The translations under genes were made by a program, and so were the position numbers. A DNA stretch of 64,000 nt from Paradesertivirga superstes (GTDB lineage: Bacteria > Bacteroidota > Bacteroidia > Sphingobacteriales > Sphingobacteriaceae): assembly GCF_037622515.1 (NCBI RefSeq), contig NZ_JBBJCN010000004.1, positions 310,001-374,000 on the forward strand, in the 5' to 3' direction. This document shows positions 32,600 through 40,936 of the stretch, one piece after another; position 1 is the stretch's first letter; each line of letters begins with the position of its first letter. Below the pieces are notes generated by a model. That model saw only the letters and a program-made list of their open reading frames with translations, was not told where the DNA came from and made no database searches.

Positions 32600-33409
32600 G
32601 TGTTGAATATAGTTCCAGCCGCTTTACAATCTCCCCCTTCAGCGGGTCGGGGGGGCTTAGCTAAACGTATTATCCCCTGTCTTGATGTCAAAGACGGCCG
32701 TACTGTTAAAGGTGTAAACTTTGTTGATCTGCGCGATGCTGGTGATCCTGTAGAACTTGCCTGGCAATATTCTCAGCAAGGTGCTGATGAATTAGTATTT
32801 CTTGATATTACTGCAACTCACGAACGCCGAAAAACAATGGTTGAACTGGTTAAATCAGTTGCCCGCCAGATCAACATCCCATTTACCATCGGTGGAGGTA
32901 TAAATGAGATTTCAGACGCCGAAATTCTTCTGAACGCCGGTGCTGATAAAATTTCTATAAACTCTGCTGCTGTTAGAAATCCCGATTTTATTGATGAACT
33001 AGCTGCAGCTTTTGGAAAACAATTTGTGGTCGTTGCGGTAGATACAAAATTTGTGGAAGGCAGAAATCTGGTCCATTTAAATGGCGGACGTATCGCAACC
33101 GAGTTTGAAACAGAGAAGTGGATTAAAGAAGCTGAAGAGCGGGGCGCCGGTGAAATTCTGCTAACATCCATGGATCACGACGGAACAAAAGCGGGATTTG
33201 ATATTTCACTTTTAAAAAACATAAACGATGCAATTTCCATCCCCTTGATTGCATCTGGCGGAGCAGGTAATGTTCAGCATTTTATTGATGTATTTCAGAA
33301 AACTGATGTTGATGCGGCTCTTGCTGCTTCAGTTTTCCATTACGGGGAAATCCTTATACCTTCGCTGAAAGAAGAGTTAAGAAAATCTAATATTGAGGTA
33401 AGGCTATAA
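32600..33409 (+). CDS. hisF: imidazole glycerol phosphate synthase cyclase HisF
   Basis: The conserved protein begins LAKRIIPCLDVKDGRTVKG, with catalytic D residues in CLDV and later in TSMDHDGTKAG. Usually a Met stands directly before LAKR or LTKR. Here that codon is GGC and the frame continues upstream through a palindromic, CCCCC…GGGGG-rich stretch to a GTG at 32600 or a TTG at 32603. Translation therefore seems to start within or before an inserted repeat, giving an 18–19-residue extension (QSPPSAGRGG). The barrel itself (269 residues with extension) looks intact. It forms a heterodimer with HisH. Confidence 0.9.
   Translation: MLNIVPAALQSPPSAGRGGLAKRIIPCLDVKDGRTVKGVNFVDLRDAGDPVELAWQYSQQGADELVFLDITATHERRKTMVELVKSVARQINIPFTIGGGINEISDAEILLNAGADKISINSAAVRNPDFIDELAAAFGKQFVVVAVDTKFVEGRNLVHLNGGRIATEFETEKWIKEAEERGAGEILLTSMDHDGTKAGFDISLLKNINDAISIPLIASGGAGNVQHFIDVFQKTDVDAALAASVFHYGEILIPSLKEELRKSNIEVRL
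32624..32654. repeat. palindromic GC-rich insert at the hisF start
   Basis: TCTCCCCCTTCAGCGGGTCG is followed by GGGGGGCTTAG. C-run and G-run face each other as a hairpin. The insert replaces the sequence normally expected just before the hisF start codon and is read through in frame. Confidence 0.6.
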
Positions 33410-33996
33410 TGACTATTGATTTTTCAAAATCCGACGGATTAGTCCCGGTTGTAATACAGGATGAGCAAACGTTAGAGGTGCTTATGTTGGGATACATGAA
33501 TGAAGAAGCATTCAATAAAACCAGCGCAGAGGGAAAGGTAACTTTCTTTTCACGCACGAAAAACCGTTTGTGGACAAAAGGTGAAGAAAGCGGTAACTTT
33601 CTTTTAGTAAAAAACATCAGTATCGACTGCGATAACGACACTTTACTGATTAAAGCAAAACCTATAGGTCCAACCTGCCACACAGGTTCAAGGAGTTGTT
33701 TTAATACAACATACAATCAGAATTTTATTTTTAAACTTGAAGGCATTGTTAAAGACCGATACGATAATCCGGTAGAAGGCTCATATGTAAACCGGCTGCA
33801 CGCTAAAGGTCTGAATAAAATCGCCCAAAAAGTTGGCGAAGAGGGTGTTGAAACCGTGATTGCCGCTCTCAATGAAACCGAACAGGATTTTATCAATGAA
33901 TCTTCTGATCTCCTTTTCCATTTACTTGTTCTTCTAAGAGAGAAAAATATAAGCCTGGAAACCATCGCAAAAAATCTTGAGAATAGACATCAGTAA
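33409..33996 (+). CDS. hisI: HisIE bifunctional enzyme
   Basis: A 195-residue fusion. The N-terminal phosphoribosyl-AMP cyclohydrolase (1–105) has VIQDEQTLEVLMLGYMN, FFSRTKNRLWTKGEESGN and the zinc-site cysteines in CDND and PTCHTGSRSCF. The C-terminal phosphoribosyl-ATP pyrophosphatase (115–195) has KVGEEGVETVIAA and ESSDLLFHLLVLL. It catalyses steps 2 and 3. Its ATG overlaps the hisF stop by one base. Confidence 0.96.
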   Translation: MTIDFSKSDGLVPVVIQDEQTLEVLMLGYMNEEAFNKTSAEGKVTFFSRTKNRLWTKGEESGNFLLVKNISIDCDNDTLLIKAKPIGPTCHTGSRSCFNTTYNQNFIFKLEGIVKDRYDNPVEGSYVNRLHAKGLNKIAQKVGEEGVETVIAALNETEQDFINESSDLLFHLLVLLREKNISLETIAKNLENRHQ

Positions 33997-33999
33997 ATA

Positions 34000-34911
34000 A
34001 TGGTTGAGGTTAAGCAAGCAGCCTTATTATCCGGGCACCAAAATCCGGTTTACGCCCTTGAACCTTCCCGGAAACCCGGAATAATATTTACCGGAGGGAA
34101 TGACAAAGGGGTTGTTGAATGGAGTCTTAATAACATGGCATTTATTAAGGTATTGATGCCTGTTAAAAGTTCTGTTTATTCATTACATGCTCCTGACTGT
34201 TCACCTGTTCTAGCTGTGGGTGAAAGAAGTGGACTGATCAGCCTATTCAGCTTTACTGAACAAAAGATAAGCGTTCAGTTAGATTATCATAAATTACCCA
34301 TTTTTGAACTGGTTTCGGTTAATTCTAAAAAAGAGCTCTTAGCTGCTTCTGAAGACGGAAGTATTTCGGTTGTAGATTTAACAACACATAAACTCTTATA
34401 TAATTTTAATGTTTCAGAACTTACCGTTCGGTGTATAGCCATAAGCAAGGATGAAAAATTAGCGGCTTTTGGATGCAAAGACAATAGTATCCGGATTTAC
34501 AACCTGGACGATTATTCAGTAATCACCGAATTAAATCAACATACCTTACCCATTACCTCACTTAGTTTTTCACCAGATGGTAAATATTTATTATCCGGAA
34601 GCAGAGACGCAAAATTAATCGTTTGGAATCTGAGCGACTTCTCGATGAAAGAAAATTTCGCAGCCCATATGTTTGCTATTTACGACATTCAATTTCATCC
34701 CACAAAACCTTATTTCGCTACTTGCAGCAGGGATAAAAGCATAAAACTTTGGGATGCGGAAACTTTTAAGCTGAAGAAAGTGATTAGTCGTGAGAAAGGA
34801 ATGGAAGCTCACAGCCACTCCGTTAATAAGATTTGCTGGGAGCGGTCTACGGAATTTTTAGTTTCCGTAAGTGATGATACAAGGGTAATGGTCTGGGATG
34901 TGAAATTTTAA
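34000..34911 (+). CDS. WD40-repeat protein
   Basis: A 303-residue beta-propeller with about seven WD40 blades. The clearest are SFSPDGKYLLSGSRDAKLIVWN, FATCSRDKSIKLWD and FLVSVSDDTRVMVWD. No signal peptide is present, so it is probably cytosolic and a scaffold or binding protein. It starts 3 bases after hisIE, so it is the last gene of the his transcript. No role of WD40 proteins in histidine synthesis is established; the link is by position only. Confidence 0.88.
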   Translation: MVEVKQAALLSGHQNPVYALEPSRKPGIIFTGGNDKGVVEWSLNNMAFIKVLMPVKSSVYSLHAPDCSPVLAVGERSGLISLFSFTEQKISVQLDYHKLPIFELVSVNSKKELLAASEDGSISVVDLTTHKLLYNFNVSELTVRCIAISKDEKLAAFGCKDNSIRIYNLDDYSVITELNQHTLPITSLSFSPDGKYLLSGSRDAKLIVWNLSDFSMKENFAAHMFAIYDIQFHPTKPYFATCSRDKSIKLWDAETFKLKKVISREKGMEAHSHSVNKICWERSTEFLVSVSDDTRVMVWDVKF

Positions 34912-34952
34912 TACATAAGCCCCCCGAGGAGGCCTTAAATTCATATTTCAAC

Positions 34953-35729
34953 TCATACTCTTTTAATAATCCTCAGTTTATGTGTATGTTTTTTCAGATC
35001 CAGGCTATAAATCCCCTGACCGTCAATCGGATCAATTTTCACTCTTCCTGAAGCATGAATAATATGCTGATCATCCAGCATTATCCCTACATGCACTACC
35101 TTACCCTCAGCATTATCAAAAAAAGCCAGATCTCCAGCTTTAGCTTCTTGTAAGAAATTTACTACTTCGCCCTGTTCTGCCTGTTGCCATGCATCACGGT
35201 AAAGTTTTTTACCACACATTTTAAAAACTATCTGGGTTAAACCCGAGCAATCTATCCCAAAAATTGATTTACCTCCCCATAGATATGGAGCACTAAGGAA
35301 AAACTTTGCGTATTCGACAACAGCGCTTTCAAATTTTATATCGGTAGAAAGTATTGAGTCAGATTGCAATCGATATTCTTCTGTACCCAAAAAGAATTTT
35401 TTATTTAGCATTTCGGGAAGGCTAGAACCCGCTGCTAAATGGAGTTTTTCTCCCGTAGATAATTTAATGACCTCGTGATTTACATTTAAACCAAGAATTG
35501 TGCTGGATTCACCCGATTCAATTAAACATTGTTTTGAGAAAATATATTGTTTGCTGTCAATCCAGCCCTGATAATCATCAAAGCAGTTTTTAATTAAGGT
35601 CCATTTTTCAGTGAACTGCAGAATCTCGAAACACTCGCCAAATAGTAACTGTGATAAAATCTCGCTCTTATCAGAGGCATCTGCCCTGATGGGCACAATA
35701 GAAAGATTACAAATCCCGTATTTATTCAT
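34953..35729 (-). CDS. NlpC/P60 endopeptidase with SH3-like domain
   Basis: A 258-residue peptidoglycan peptidase of family C40. The N-terminal region (about 1–125) contains SH3b-like strands (RADASDKSEILSQLLFGE). The catalytic domain (about 135–258) has C161 in GIDCSGLTQ, H213 in VVHVGIM and H225 in HIIHASG. It resembles YkfC-type gamma-D-glutamyl-L-diamino acid endopeptidases used in recycling cell-wall peptides. No signal peptide is seen. The start is taken at MNKYGICNLS; an ATG five codons upstream is possible. Confidence 0.9.
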   Translation of the reverse strand: MNKYGICNLSIVPIRADASDKSEILSQLLFGECFEILQFTEKWTLIKNCFDDYQGWIDSKQYIFSKQCLIESGESSTILGLNVNHEVIKLSTGEKLHLAAGSSLPEMLNKKFFLGTEEYRLQSDSILSTDIKFESAVVEYAKFFLSAPYLWGGKSIFGIDCSGLTQIVFKMCGKKLYRDAWQQAEQGEVVNFLQEAKAGDLAFFDNAEGKVVHVGIMLDDQHIIHASGRVKIDPIDGQGIYSLDLKKHTHKLRIIKRV

Positions 35730-35849
35730 TTGGATACAAATCAAAGAAAATTGATTAGATTCAGGAAATAAAAAAACTTAGCTTTTACTTTATTGTTTTA
35801 ATGCATATGAAAGTTATCCATTCAGTATATCAAATCACCCGTCCAAATA

Positions 35850-36335
35850 ATGAAAACCTTTAATCAAATTCAAAAAATTTTAATCGCGGTTGAAGACAGC
35901 CAGTATTCTGAGCGTGCAACCAGTTATGGTGTTGATTTAGCTAAAAAACTTGGATCCGAAATTGCATTATTGCATGTGAATGAACTTCCGGTAGCTACTC
36001 CTTATGTTGCAGATCCTTTGCTTAACGAACCACCCATTATGATGCCTGAAATGGTTCATGCCCAGGAAGACGCAAGTAAAAAACTTTTGAATAAAATTGC
36101 TGATTCCATTGGAGATGATATCACCGTTTTCACGTTTCACAAAATTGGACATCCTAAAGACGAAATTTTGGCAACCGCGGATGAATGGAATGCCGATATC
36201 ATTATTTTAGGCACACATGGCAGAACTGGATTTGACCACTTTATTTCCGGAAGCGTAGCTGAAAAAGTTGTCAGAAAGGCAAAATGCCCGGTTCTGATTA
36301 TTCCAAACAAGGATGCTGAGGCAGAAAAAAAATAG
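35850..36335 (+). CDS. universal stress protein (UspA family)
   Basis: A 161-residue single Usp domain. It begins KILIAVEDSQYSERA, and the ATP-binding signature GTHGRTGFDHFISGSVAEKVV is near the C-terminus (GxxG with downstream GS). It is probably a nucleotide-binding stress protein acting as a dimer. It is a single gene followed by two hairpins. Confidence 0.93.
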   Translation: MKTFNQIQKILIAVEDSQYSERATSYGVDLAKKLGSEIALLHVNELPVATPYVADPLLNEPPIMMPEMVHAQEDASKKLLNKIADSIGDDITVFTFHKIGHPKDEILATADEWNADIIILGTHGRTGFDHFISGSVAEKVVRKAKCPVLIIPNKDAEAEKK

Positions 36336-36364
36336 AACCGCATTTTTTTATAAAACACGAAACT

Positions 36365-36397
36365 AATCATCAGATGTATAGTTTACATCTGATGATT
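36365..36397. terminator. long perfect inverted repeat after the usp gene
   Basis: A 14-bp perfect stem, AATCATCAGATGTA/TACATCTGATGATT, with a 5-base loop. It lies between convergent usp and ferredoxin genes. The T-run is weak, so it is either a terminator or a protein-binding palindrome. Confidence 0.5.
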
Positions 36398-36412
36398 AAG
36401 CTTTTATAAAAA

Positions 36413-36436
36413 AAAGAGCGACCGAAGCCGCTCTTT
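36413..36436. terminator. bidirectional terminator, ferredoxin/usp
   Basis: The stem AAAGAGCG/CGCTCTTT with loop ACCGAAGC is flanked by A-run and T-rich DNA on either side. It serves the minus-strand ferredoxin gene and can also stop usp read-through. Confidence 0.8.
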
Positions 36437-36455
36437 AACAAATTTTTTCTTTCTA

Positions 36456-36809
36456 TTAATCCTCTGCGTGAAGCCAGGCTTTTTTGGCAAGTAATTCTTC
36501 TTCAGTCTCGCGTACGTCCACATCATCAATGCAGCAATCCACCGGACAAACAGCAGCACATTGAGGTTCATCATGAAAACCTTTACATTCTGTACATTTA
36601 TCTGAAACTATATAATAAAATTCCTCTGAAATTGCTGCTTGAGCCTCTTCAGCATTTAATGTTGTACCATCACCAAAATCTATTATTCCGCGTAAAGCTG
36701 TCCCTTCGGAAAAACGCCATGCAGCCCCTGCATCATAAATAGCATTATTAGGGCATTCAGGCTCACAAGCTCCGCAGTTAATGCATTCGTCTGTTATTAT
36801 TATCGCCAT
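36456..36809 (-). CDS. 4Fe-4S dicluster ferredoxin
   Basis: A 117-residue electron carrier. The first cluster motif is CINCGACEPECPNNAI. The second is CTECKGFHDEPQCAAVCPVDCC, with a longer spacing between the second and third cysteines. The insert between the motifs (about residues 30–70) resembles that of other Bacteroidota ferredoxins. It is divergent from the acyl-CoA reductase gene, with a 46-base gap. Confidence 0.93.
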   Translation of the reverse strand: MAIIITDECINCGACEPECPNNAIYDAGAAWRFSEGTALRGIIDFGDGTTLNAEEAQAAISEEFYYIVSDKCTECKGFHDEPQCAAVCPVDCCIDDVDVRETEEELLAKKAWLHAED

Positions 36810-36834
36810 GTTCTAAAATTCTATTTCTTAACCG

Positions 36835-36842
36835 TAATTTTG
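36835..36842 (+). promoter_or_regulatory. TAnnTTTG box of the acyl-CoA reductase gene
   Basis: TAATTTTG matches the -7 consensus. It ends 13 bases before the ATG at 36856, giving a leader of only a few bases. Confidence 0.45.
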
Positions 36843-36855
36843 CAATTGTTAACGC

Positions 36856-37932
36856 ATGCAAAACAATGCAAATATAATACAATCTGTTGATTTTATTTTA
36901 AGGACTTCCATTTTGACACAAGAACAACGAAAAGCAGCATTTAAACATTTAGGAAATTATTTGCAAAACCCTGATGAGCATCTTAAAACCCTTATAAGCA
37001 ATGCACATTACTCAAATGCCTGGTTTACTCCGGAAGAAACAAGAAAAGCTATAAACGGCATTTCTCATATGCTAAACGCGGAGGATTTGGATACATGGAT
37101 GGACGACGTAAAGAATCAGCAGGGAAATTTTACCCCAAAAAAAATCGGTCTTGTTTTAGCAGGAAATATTCCTATGGTAGGTTTCCATGATATTTTATCT
37201 GTGATGGCTTCAGGACATATTGCTTTAATTAAATCATCTTCACAGGATAAGGATTTGATTCCTCATTTGGTTAATAAACTGATCGAATTTGAGCCCGAAT
37301 TTAAAAATCAGATAAATTTCATTGAGAGACTCGAAGGATTTGATGCTGTAATCGCTACAGGAAGTAATAATACTTCCCGATATTTTGAATATTACTTTGG
37401 GAAAGTCCCGCATATTATTCGCAAGAACCGTAATAGCATTGCAGTATTAACCGGAGAGGAAACAAGAGATGAATTACACTTACTAGGACATGACGTTTTT
37501 GATTTTTTTGGCATGGGATGCAGAAATATATCAAAGGTTTTTGTTCCAAATGATTATGATTTCACAACGTTTTTCGAATCAGTTGAAACTTATAAAAATA
37601 TTGTAAATCATAATAAATACTGTAATAATTACGAATACAATAAATCTATTTATCTGATAAACAGGGAAAAGCATTTCGATAATGGTTTCCTGCTTGTAAA
37701 AAAAGATGAACGACTGGCCTCTCCCCTGGCGGTTTTATATTATGAAGAGTACGATAAACTTGAATCCGCTGAAGCATTAATTCTGTTACATTCAGAACAA
37801 ATACAATGCATCGTTTCTAAATCAAAACTAAATGTCAGCAACCAGCAGGTAGGTTTTGGCGAAAGTCAGAAGCCAAAACTTTGGGATTATGCAGATGGAG
37901 TAAATACTATTGAATTTTTACTGAGTTTATAA
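36856..37932 (+). CDS. LuxC-like acyl-CoA reductase
   Basis: A 358-residue protein similar to the LuxC family of NADPH-dependent acyl reductases (aldehyde dehydrogenase fold). KKIGLVLAGNIPMVGFHDILSVM is the nucleotide-binding region, and DFFGMGCRNISKVFVP contains the likely catalytic cysteine. In Bacteroidota the gene is frequently next to a ferredoxin and an FtsE-type gene, as here. Which acyl substrate it uses is unknown; no LuxD/LuxE partner is visible. Confidence 0.88.
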   Translation: MQNNANIIQSVDFILRTSILTQEQRKAAFKHLGNYLQNPDEHLKTLISNAHYSNAWFTPEETRKAINGISHMLNAEDLDTWMDDVKNQQGNFTPKKIGLVLAGNIPMVGFHDILSVMASGHIALIKSSSQDKDLIPHLVNKLIEFEPEFKNQINFIERLEGFDAVIATGSNNTSRYFEYYFGKVPHIIRKNRNSIAVLTGEETRDELHLLGHDVFDFFGMGCRNISKVFVPNDYDFTTFFESVETYKNIVNHNKYCNNYEYNKSIYLINREKHFDNGFLLVKKDERLASPLAVLYYEEYDKLESAEALILLHSEQIQCIVSKSKLNVSNQQVGFGESQKPKLWDYADGVNTIEFLLSL

Positions 37933-37961
37933 ACAACGCAGGCGAAAACCATAGAAAATTC

Positions 37962-37969
37962 TAACTTTG
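37962..37969 (+). promoter_or_regulatory. TAnnTTTG box, probable leaderless transcript
   Basis: TAACTTTG lies only 5 bases before the ATG at 37975. A start site 4–6 bases after the box would fall on or next to the A of the start codon. Confidence 0.5.
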
Positions 37970-37974
37970 GCGTT

Positions 37975-38178
37975 ATGTACATCATAAAGGTGAAAGGTGT
38001 TGCAAGAATTCCTGATTACGTACAGTTAAGAGACGATAAATTTACTTTATTGGCCTATTTCAGAGTAGACAGGCCAGATAAATCTCTTGAAAAAATTGGG
38101 TTGGGAGAAAAAACTGAATACATCATGAACCTTGTTAAGGACCTACCATTTGGTCAGATTTTAAAATTAGAGCTTTAA
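37975..38178 (+). CDS. small conserved protein upstream of ftsE
   Basis: A 67-residue protein (MYIIKVKGVARIPDYVQLRD…) with beta-rich N-terminal and amphipathic C-terminal halves. I know no function. It starts after its own TAnnTTTG box and its stop is immediately followed by the ftsE ATG (one base gap), so the two are co-transcribed. Confidence 0.7.
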   Translation: MYIIKVKGVARIPDYVQLRDDKFTLLAYFRVDRPDKSLEKIGLGEKTEYIMNLVKDLPFGQILKLEL

Positions 38179-38179
38179 T

Positions 38180-38863
38180 ATGATTGGTAATACAGTAATA
38201 AAACTTGAAAATGTTGACGTCTACCAGCAAAAACACCTGGTTCTTTCTAATGTGAACCTAAAGATTGATAAAGGTGAGTTTGTGTTTCTTATCGGCCAAA
38301 CCGGATCTGGTAAAAGCAGCTTATTAAAAATCATTTATGGCGATCTTCATATTTCATCTGGCGAAGGACATGCGGGAGGATACGATTTAAAAAAACTTAC
38401 CGAAAGAGATGTTCCTTATTTGAGAAGGAAACTCGGTATTGTTTTTCAGGATTTCCAGTTATTAACCGATCGTACCATAGAAGATAATCTTCGTTTTGTT
38501 ATGCATGCAACGGGCTGGAAAGATAAAGGTTTAATTTCTGACAGGATTAAAGATGTATTAGAAAAAGTAGGCCTGCGTTCAAAAATCAAAAAAATGCCTC
38601 ATGAAATATCAGGGGGAGAGCAGCAACGCGTCGTGATTGCACGTGCATTACTCAATGATCCGGAAATAATTCTTGCCGATGAACCGACTGGAAATCTTGA
38701 CCCCGACACGGCAGAAGAAATTATGCTTCTTCTGAAAGAAATCAGCCGTTCGGGCACGGCAGTTCTAATGGCCACGCATGCATACCAATTGATCCGAACT
38801 TTCCCCTCGCGCATTATAAAATGTGAAGATGGGAAGGTCATAGAAGATGTCAAAATCGTTTAA
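38180..38863 (+). CDS. ftsE: FtsE-type ABC transporter ATPase
   Basis: A 227-residue ATPase with Walker A GQTGSGKSS, the Q-loop VFQDFQ, the signature ISGGEQQR, Walker B IILADEPTGNLD and the switch histidine in MATHA. The VVIARALLNDPEI and PTGNLDPDTA text fits the FtsE subgroup. FtsE works with FtsX to activate cell-wall hydrolases at the division site. ftsX is not adjacent, so a different transporter partner remains possible. Confidence 0.88.
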   Translation: MIGNTVIKLENVDVYQQKHLVLSNVNLKIDKGEFVFLIGQTGSGKSSLLKIIYGDLHISSGEGHAGGYDLKKLTERDVPYLRRKLGIVFQDFQLLTDRTIEDNLRFVMHATGWKDKGLISDRIKDVLEKVGLRSKIKKMPHEISGGEQQRVVIARALLNDPEIILADEPTGNLDPDTAEEIMLLLKEISRSGTAVLMATHAYQLIRTFPSRIIKCEDGKVIEDVKIV

Positions 38864-38932
38864 ATCTTACTACATACGTCAAATTGTTTTAAGTAGCAAT
38901 CAAATCACTGACAGCTTGGCTGTTTTATTTAA

Positions 38933-38948
38933 TTGGCAAAAAATTTGT
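38933..38948 (+). promoter_or_regulatory. possible -24/-12 (sigma-54-like) promoter before grpE
   Basis: TTGGCA and TTTG have the GG-N10-G spacing of -24/-12 promoters, but the last base is T where C is expected. It lies 15 bases upstream of the preferred grpE start. An ordinary promoter cannot be excluded. Confidence 0.3.
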
Positions 38949-38962
38949 CTAACCCCATTATT

Positions 38963-39598
38963 ATGAAGTTTTCAGATATGTTGAAAAACAAGAAGAAAAA
39001 CCAGGAACAAGAAGTTATGAACGAAAATAACGAAGCAAAATCAGAAATTGAACAGGAATTAGAACAGGTAAGCGAAATACTAAGTCATCAGGGCGATGGT
39101 GGTAATTCTGAAAATATACCTGCAAGCGATGTTGAAGATCAGCAAGCCTCACAGGAAGATAAGCTTAAAACTGATCTGACAGAAGCTAACAATAAATATT
39201 TACGCCTGTACGCAGAATTTGATAATTATAAAAGACGTACAAATAAAGAGCGTATAGAGCTGCTTCAAACTGCAGGGAAAGACGTTCTATCGAGTTTACT
39301 GCCAGTTGTTGATGACTTTGACAGGGCATTAAAGTCCATGGAGACGGCGTCTGACGTTTCAGCAGTTAAAGAAGGAATCGTCCTGGTTCAAAATAAACTT
39401 AAAAGTATTTTAACTCAAAAAGGATTAAAAGAAATGGAATCCGTGGGGACGGTTTTTGATCCAGAACTCCATGAAGCTATTACCAATATCCCTGCTCCTT
39501 CCAATGATTTAAAAGGAAAAGTTATTGATGAAGTTGAAAAAGGATATTATTTACATGACAAAGTGATACGGTTTGCAAAAGTAGTTGTAGGCGCATAA
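38963..39598 (+). CDS. grpE: nucleotide exchange factor GrpE
   Basis: A 211-residue DnaK co-chaperone. Residues up to about 75 form an acidic, disordered, Glu/Gln-rich arm. The coiled coil follows (LTEANNKYLRLYAEFDNYKRR), and the C-terminal beta domain ends GYYLHDKVIRFAKVVVGA. The start at MKFSDMLKN is preferred over a TTG at 38933, because the TTG lies within a promoter-like motif. It precedes dnaJ by 85 bases. Confidence 0.93.
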   Translation: MKFSDMLKNKKKNQEQEVMNENNEAKSEIEQELEQVSEILSHQGDGGNSENIPASDVEDQQASQEDKLKTDLTEANNKYLRLYAEFDNYKRRTNKERIELLQTAGKDVLSSLLPVVDDFDRALKSMETASDVSAVKEGIVLVQNKLKSILTQKGLKEMESVGTVFDPELHEAITNIPAPSNDLKGKVIDEVEKGYYLHDKVIRFAKVVVGA

Positions 39599-39683
39599 AA
39601 AAGGATTAAAGGAGAGAAAGAAAGAATGAGAGATTTAATATTCATTCCTTCAGTAATTCATTCCTTCAATCATTATAAAAAAA

Positions 39684-40832
39684 ATGGCTAAAAGAGATTA
39701 TTACGATATACTGGGTATTACAAAGAGTTCCAGTGCCGATGAGATAAAAAAAGCTTATCGTAAACAGGCTATAAAATATCATCCAGACAAAAATCCGGGA
39801 GACAAAGAAGCTGAGGAAATGTTTAAGGAAGCAGCCGAAGCTTATGAAATTTTAAGTAATCCGGAGAAAAAACAGCGGTATGATCAGTTTGGTCATGCAG
39901 GAACTCAAGGTGCCGGTAGTTACGGAGGAGGCCATATGAATATGGAAGACATCTTCAGCCAGTTTGGAGATGTATTCGGCGGCGGCAGTCCATTCGAAAG
40001 CTTTTTTGGAGGCGGCCAGTCAAGGGGCGGAAAACGCGTTGCACGCGGAAGCAATTTAAGGATTAAAGTTAAATTAACTCTTGAAGAGATTGCAAAAGGA
40101 GCTGAAAAGAAAATCAAAGTTAACAAGCAGGTAGTTTGTTCAACTTGTGACGGCAGCGGAGCCAAAGACCGCTCTTCTTTCCACACATGCTCTACTTGCG
40201 GTGGTTCAGGGTCAGTACGCAGAGTAACCAACACTATTCTTGGTCAGATGCAAACCACTAGCACCTGTCCTACTTGTAACGGCGAAGGCACACAAATTAC
40301 TTCCAAGTGTACTGTTTGTCATGGCGATGGAATTGTAAGAGGCGAAGAAACAATTACAATTAATATTCCTGCAGGTGTAAGTGAAGGGATGCAACTCTCT
40401 ATGGGAGGTAAAGGAAATGCAGCTCCGAGAGGAGGCGTACCCGGAGACCTTATCATATTAATTGAAGAAATTTCTCACGAAACGCTTCAACGCGAAGGAA
40501 ATAATGTTGTTTATGATTTACATATTAGCTTCGTTGATGCTACTTTAGGCGCTAGTGTTGAAGTTCCTACGATTGATGGTAAAGCTAAAATCAAGATTGA
40601 ACCAGGTACTCAGGGAGGAAAAATCCTGAGATTGAAGGGTAAAGGAGTTCCTGAAGTAAATTCCTATCACCGTGGCGATCAATTGGTTTATGTAAATATC
40701 TGGACCCCAAAAGCTCTTTCGAGAGAAGAACGTGATTTAATGGAAAAATTGCAGGAATCACCCAATTTCCGTCCTCAACCAGGAAAGCATGAAAAAAGCT
40801 TTTTTGAAAGGATGAAAGAATATTTTGAGTAA
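39684..40832 (+). CDS. dnaJ: chaperone DnaJ
   Basis: A 382-residue full-length Hsp40. The J domain (1–70) has the HPD motif (YHPDKNPGD). The Gly/Phe linker is followed by four CxxCxGxG zinc repeats (CSTCDGSG, CSTCGGSG, CPTCNGEG, CTVCHGDG), then the C-terminal substrate domain. It activates DnaK together with GrpE encoded just upstream. dnaK itself is not in the window. Confidence 0.97.
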   Translation: MAKRDYYDILGITKSSSADEIKKAYRKQAIKYHPDKNPGDKEAEEMFKEAAEAYEILSNPEKKQRYDQFGHAGTQGAGSYGGGHMNMEDIFSQFGDVFGGGSPFESFFGGGQSRGGKRVARGSNLRIKVKLTLEEIAKGAEKKIKVNKQVVCSTCDGSGAKDRSSFHTCSTCGGSGSVRRVTNTILGQMQTTSTCPTCNGEGTQITSKCTVCHGDGIVRGEETITINIPAGVSEGMQLSMGGKGNAAPRGGVPGDLIILIEEISHETLQREGNNVVYDLHISFVDATLGASVEVPTIDGKAKIKIEPGTQGGKILRLKGKGVPEVNSYHRGDQLVYVNIWTPKALSREERDLMEKLQESPNFRPQPGKHEKSFFERMKEYFE

Positions 40833-40878
40833 TAGAAAAACCTATAAAGTCTTAGAAACTTAAAAGTTTTATAAAATA

Positions 40879-40911
40879 AAAAAGCCATTCGCTACAAACG
40901 AATGGCTTTTT
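40879..40911. terminator. bidirectional terminator, dnaJ/porin
   Basis: The stem AAAAAGCCATTCG/CGAATGGCTTTTT with loop CTACAAA, an A-run on one side and T-run on the other. It lies between the convergent dnaJ and porin genes. Confidence 0.9.
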
Positions 40912-40936
40912 ATTTTAACAATTATTCTTTTGGTTG

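Noticed and set aside
34912..34940. terminator after the WD40 gene
   Set aside because: The AAGCCCCCCGAGGAGGCCTT stem has two mismatches and no T-run, so it is not convincing.
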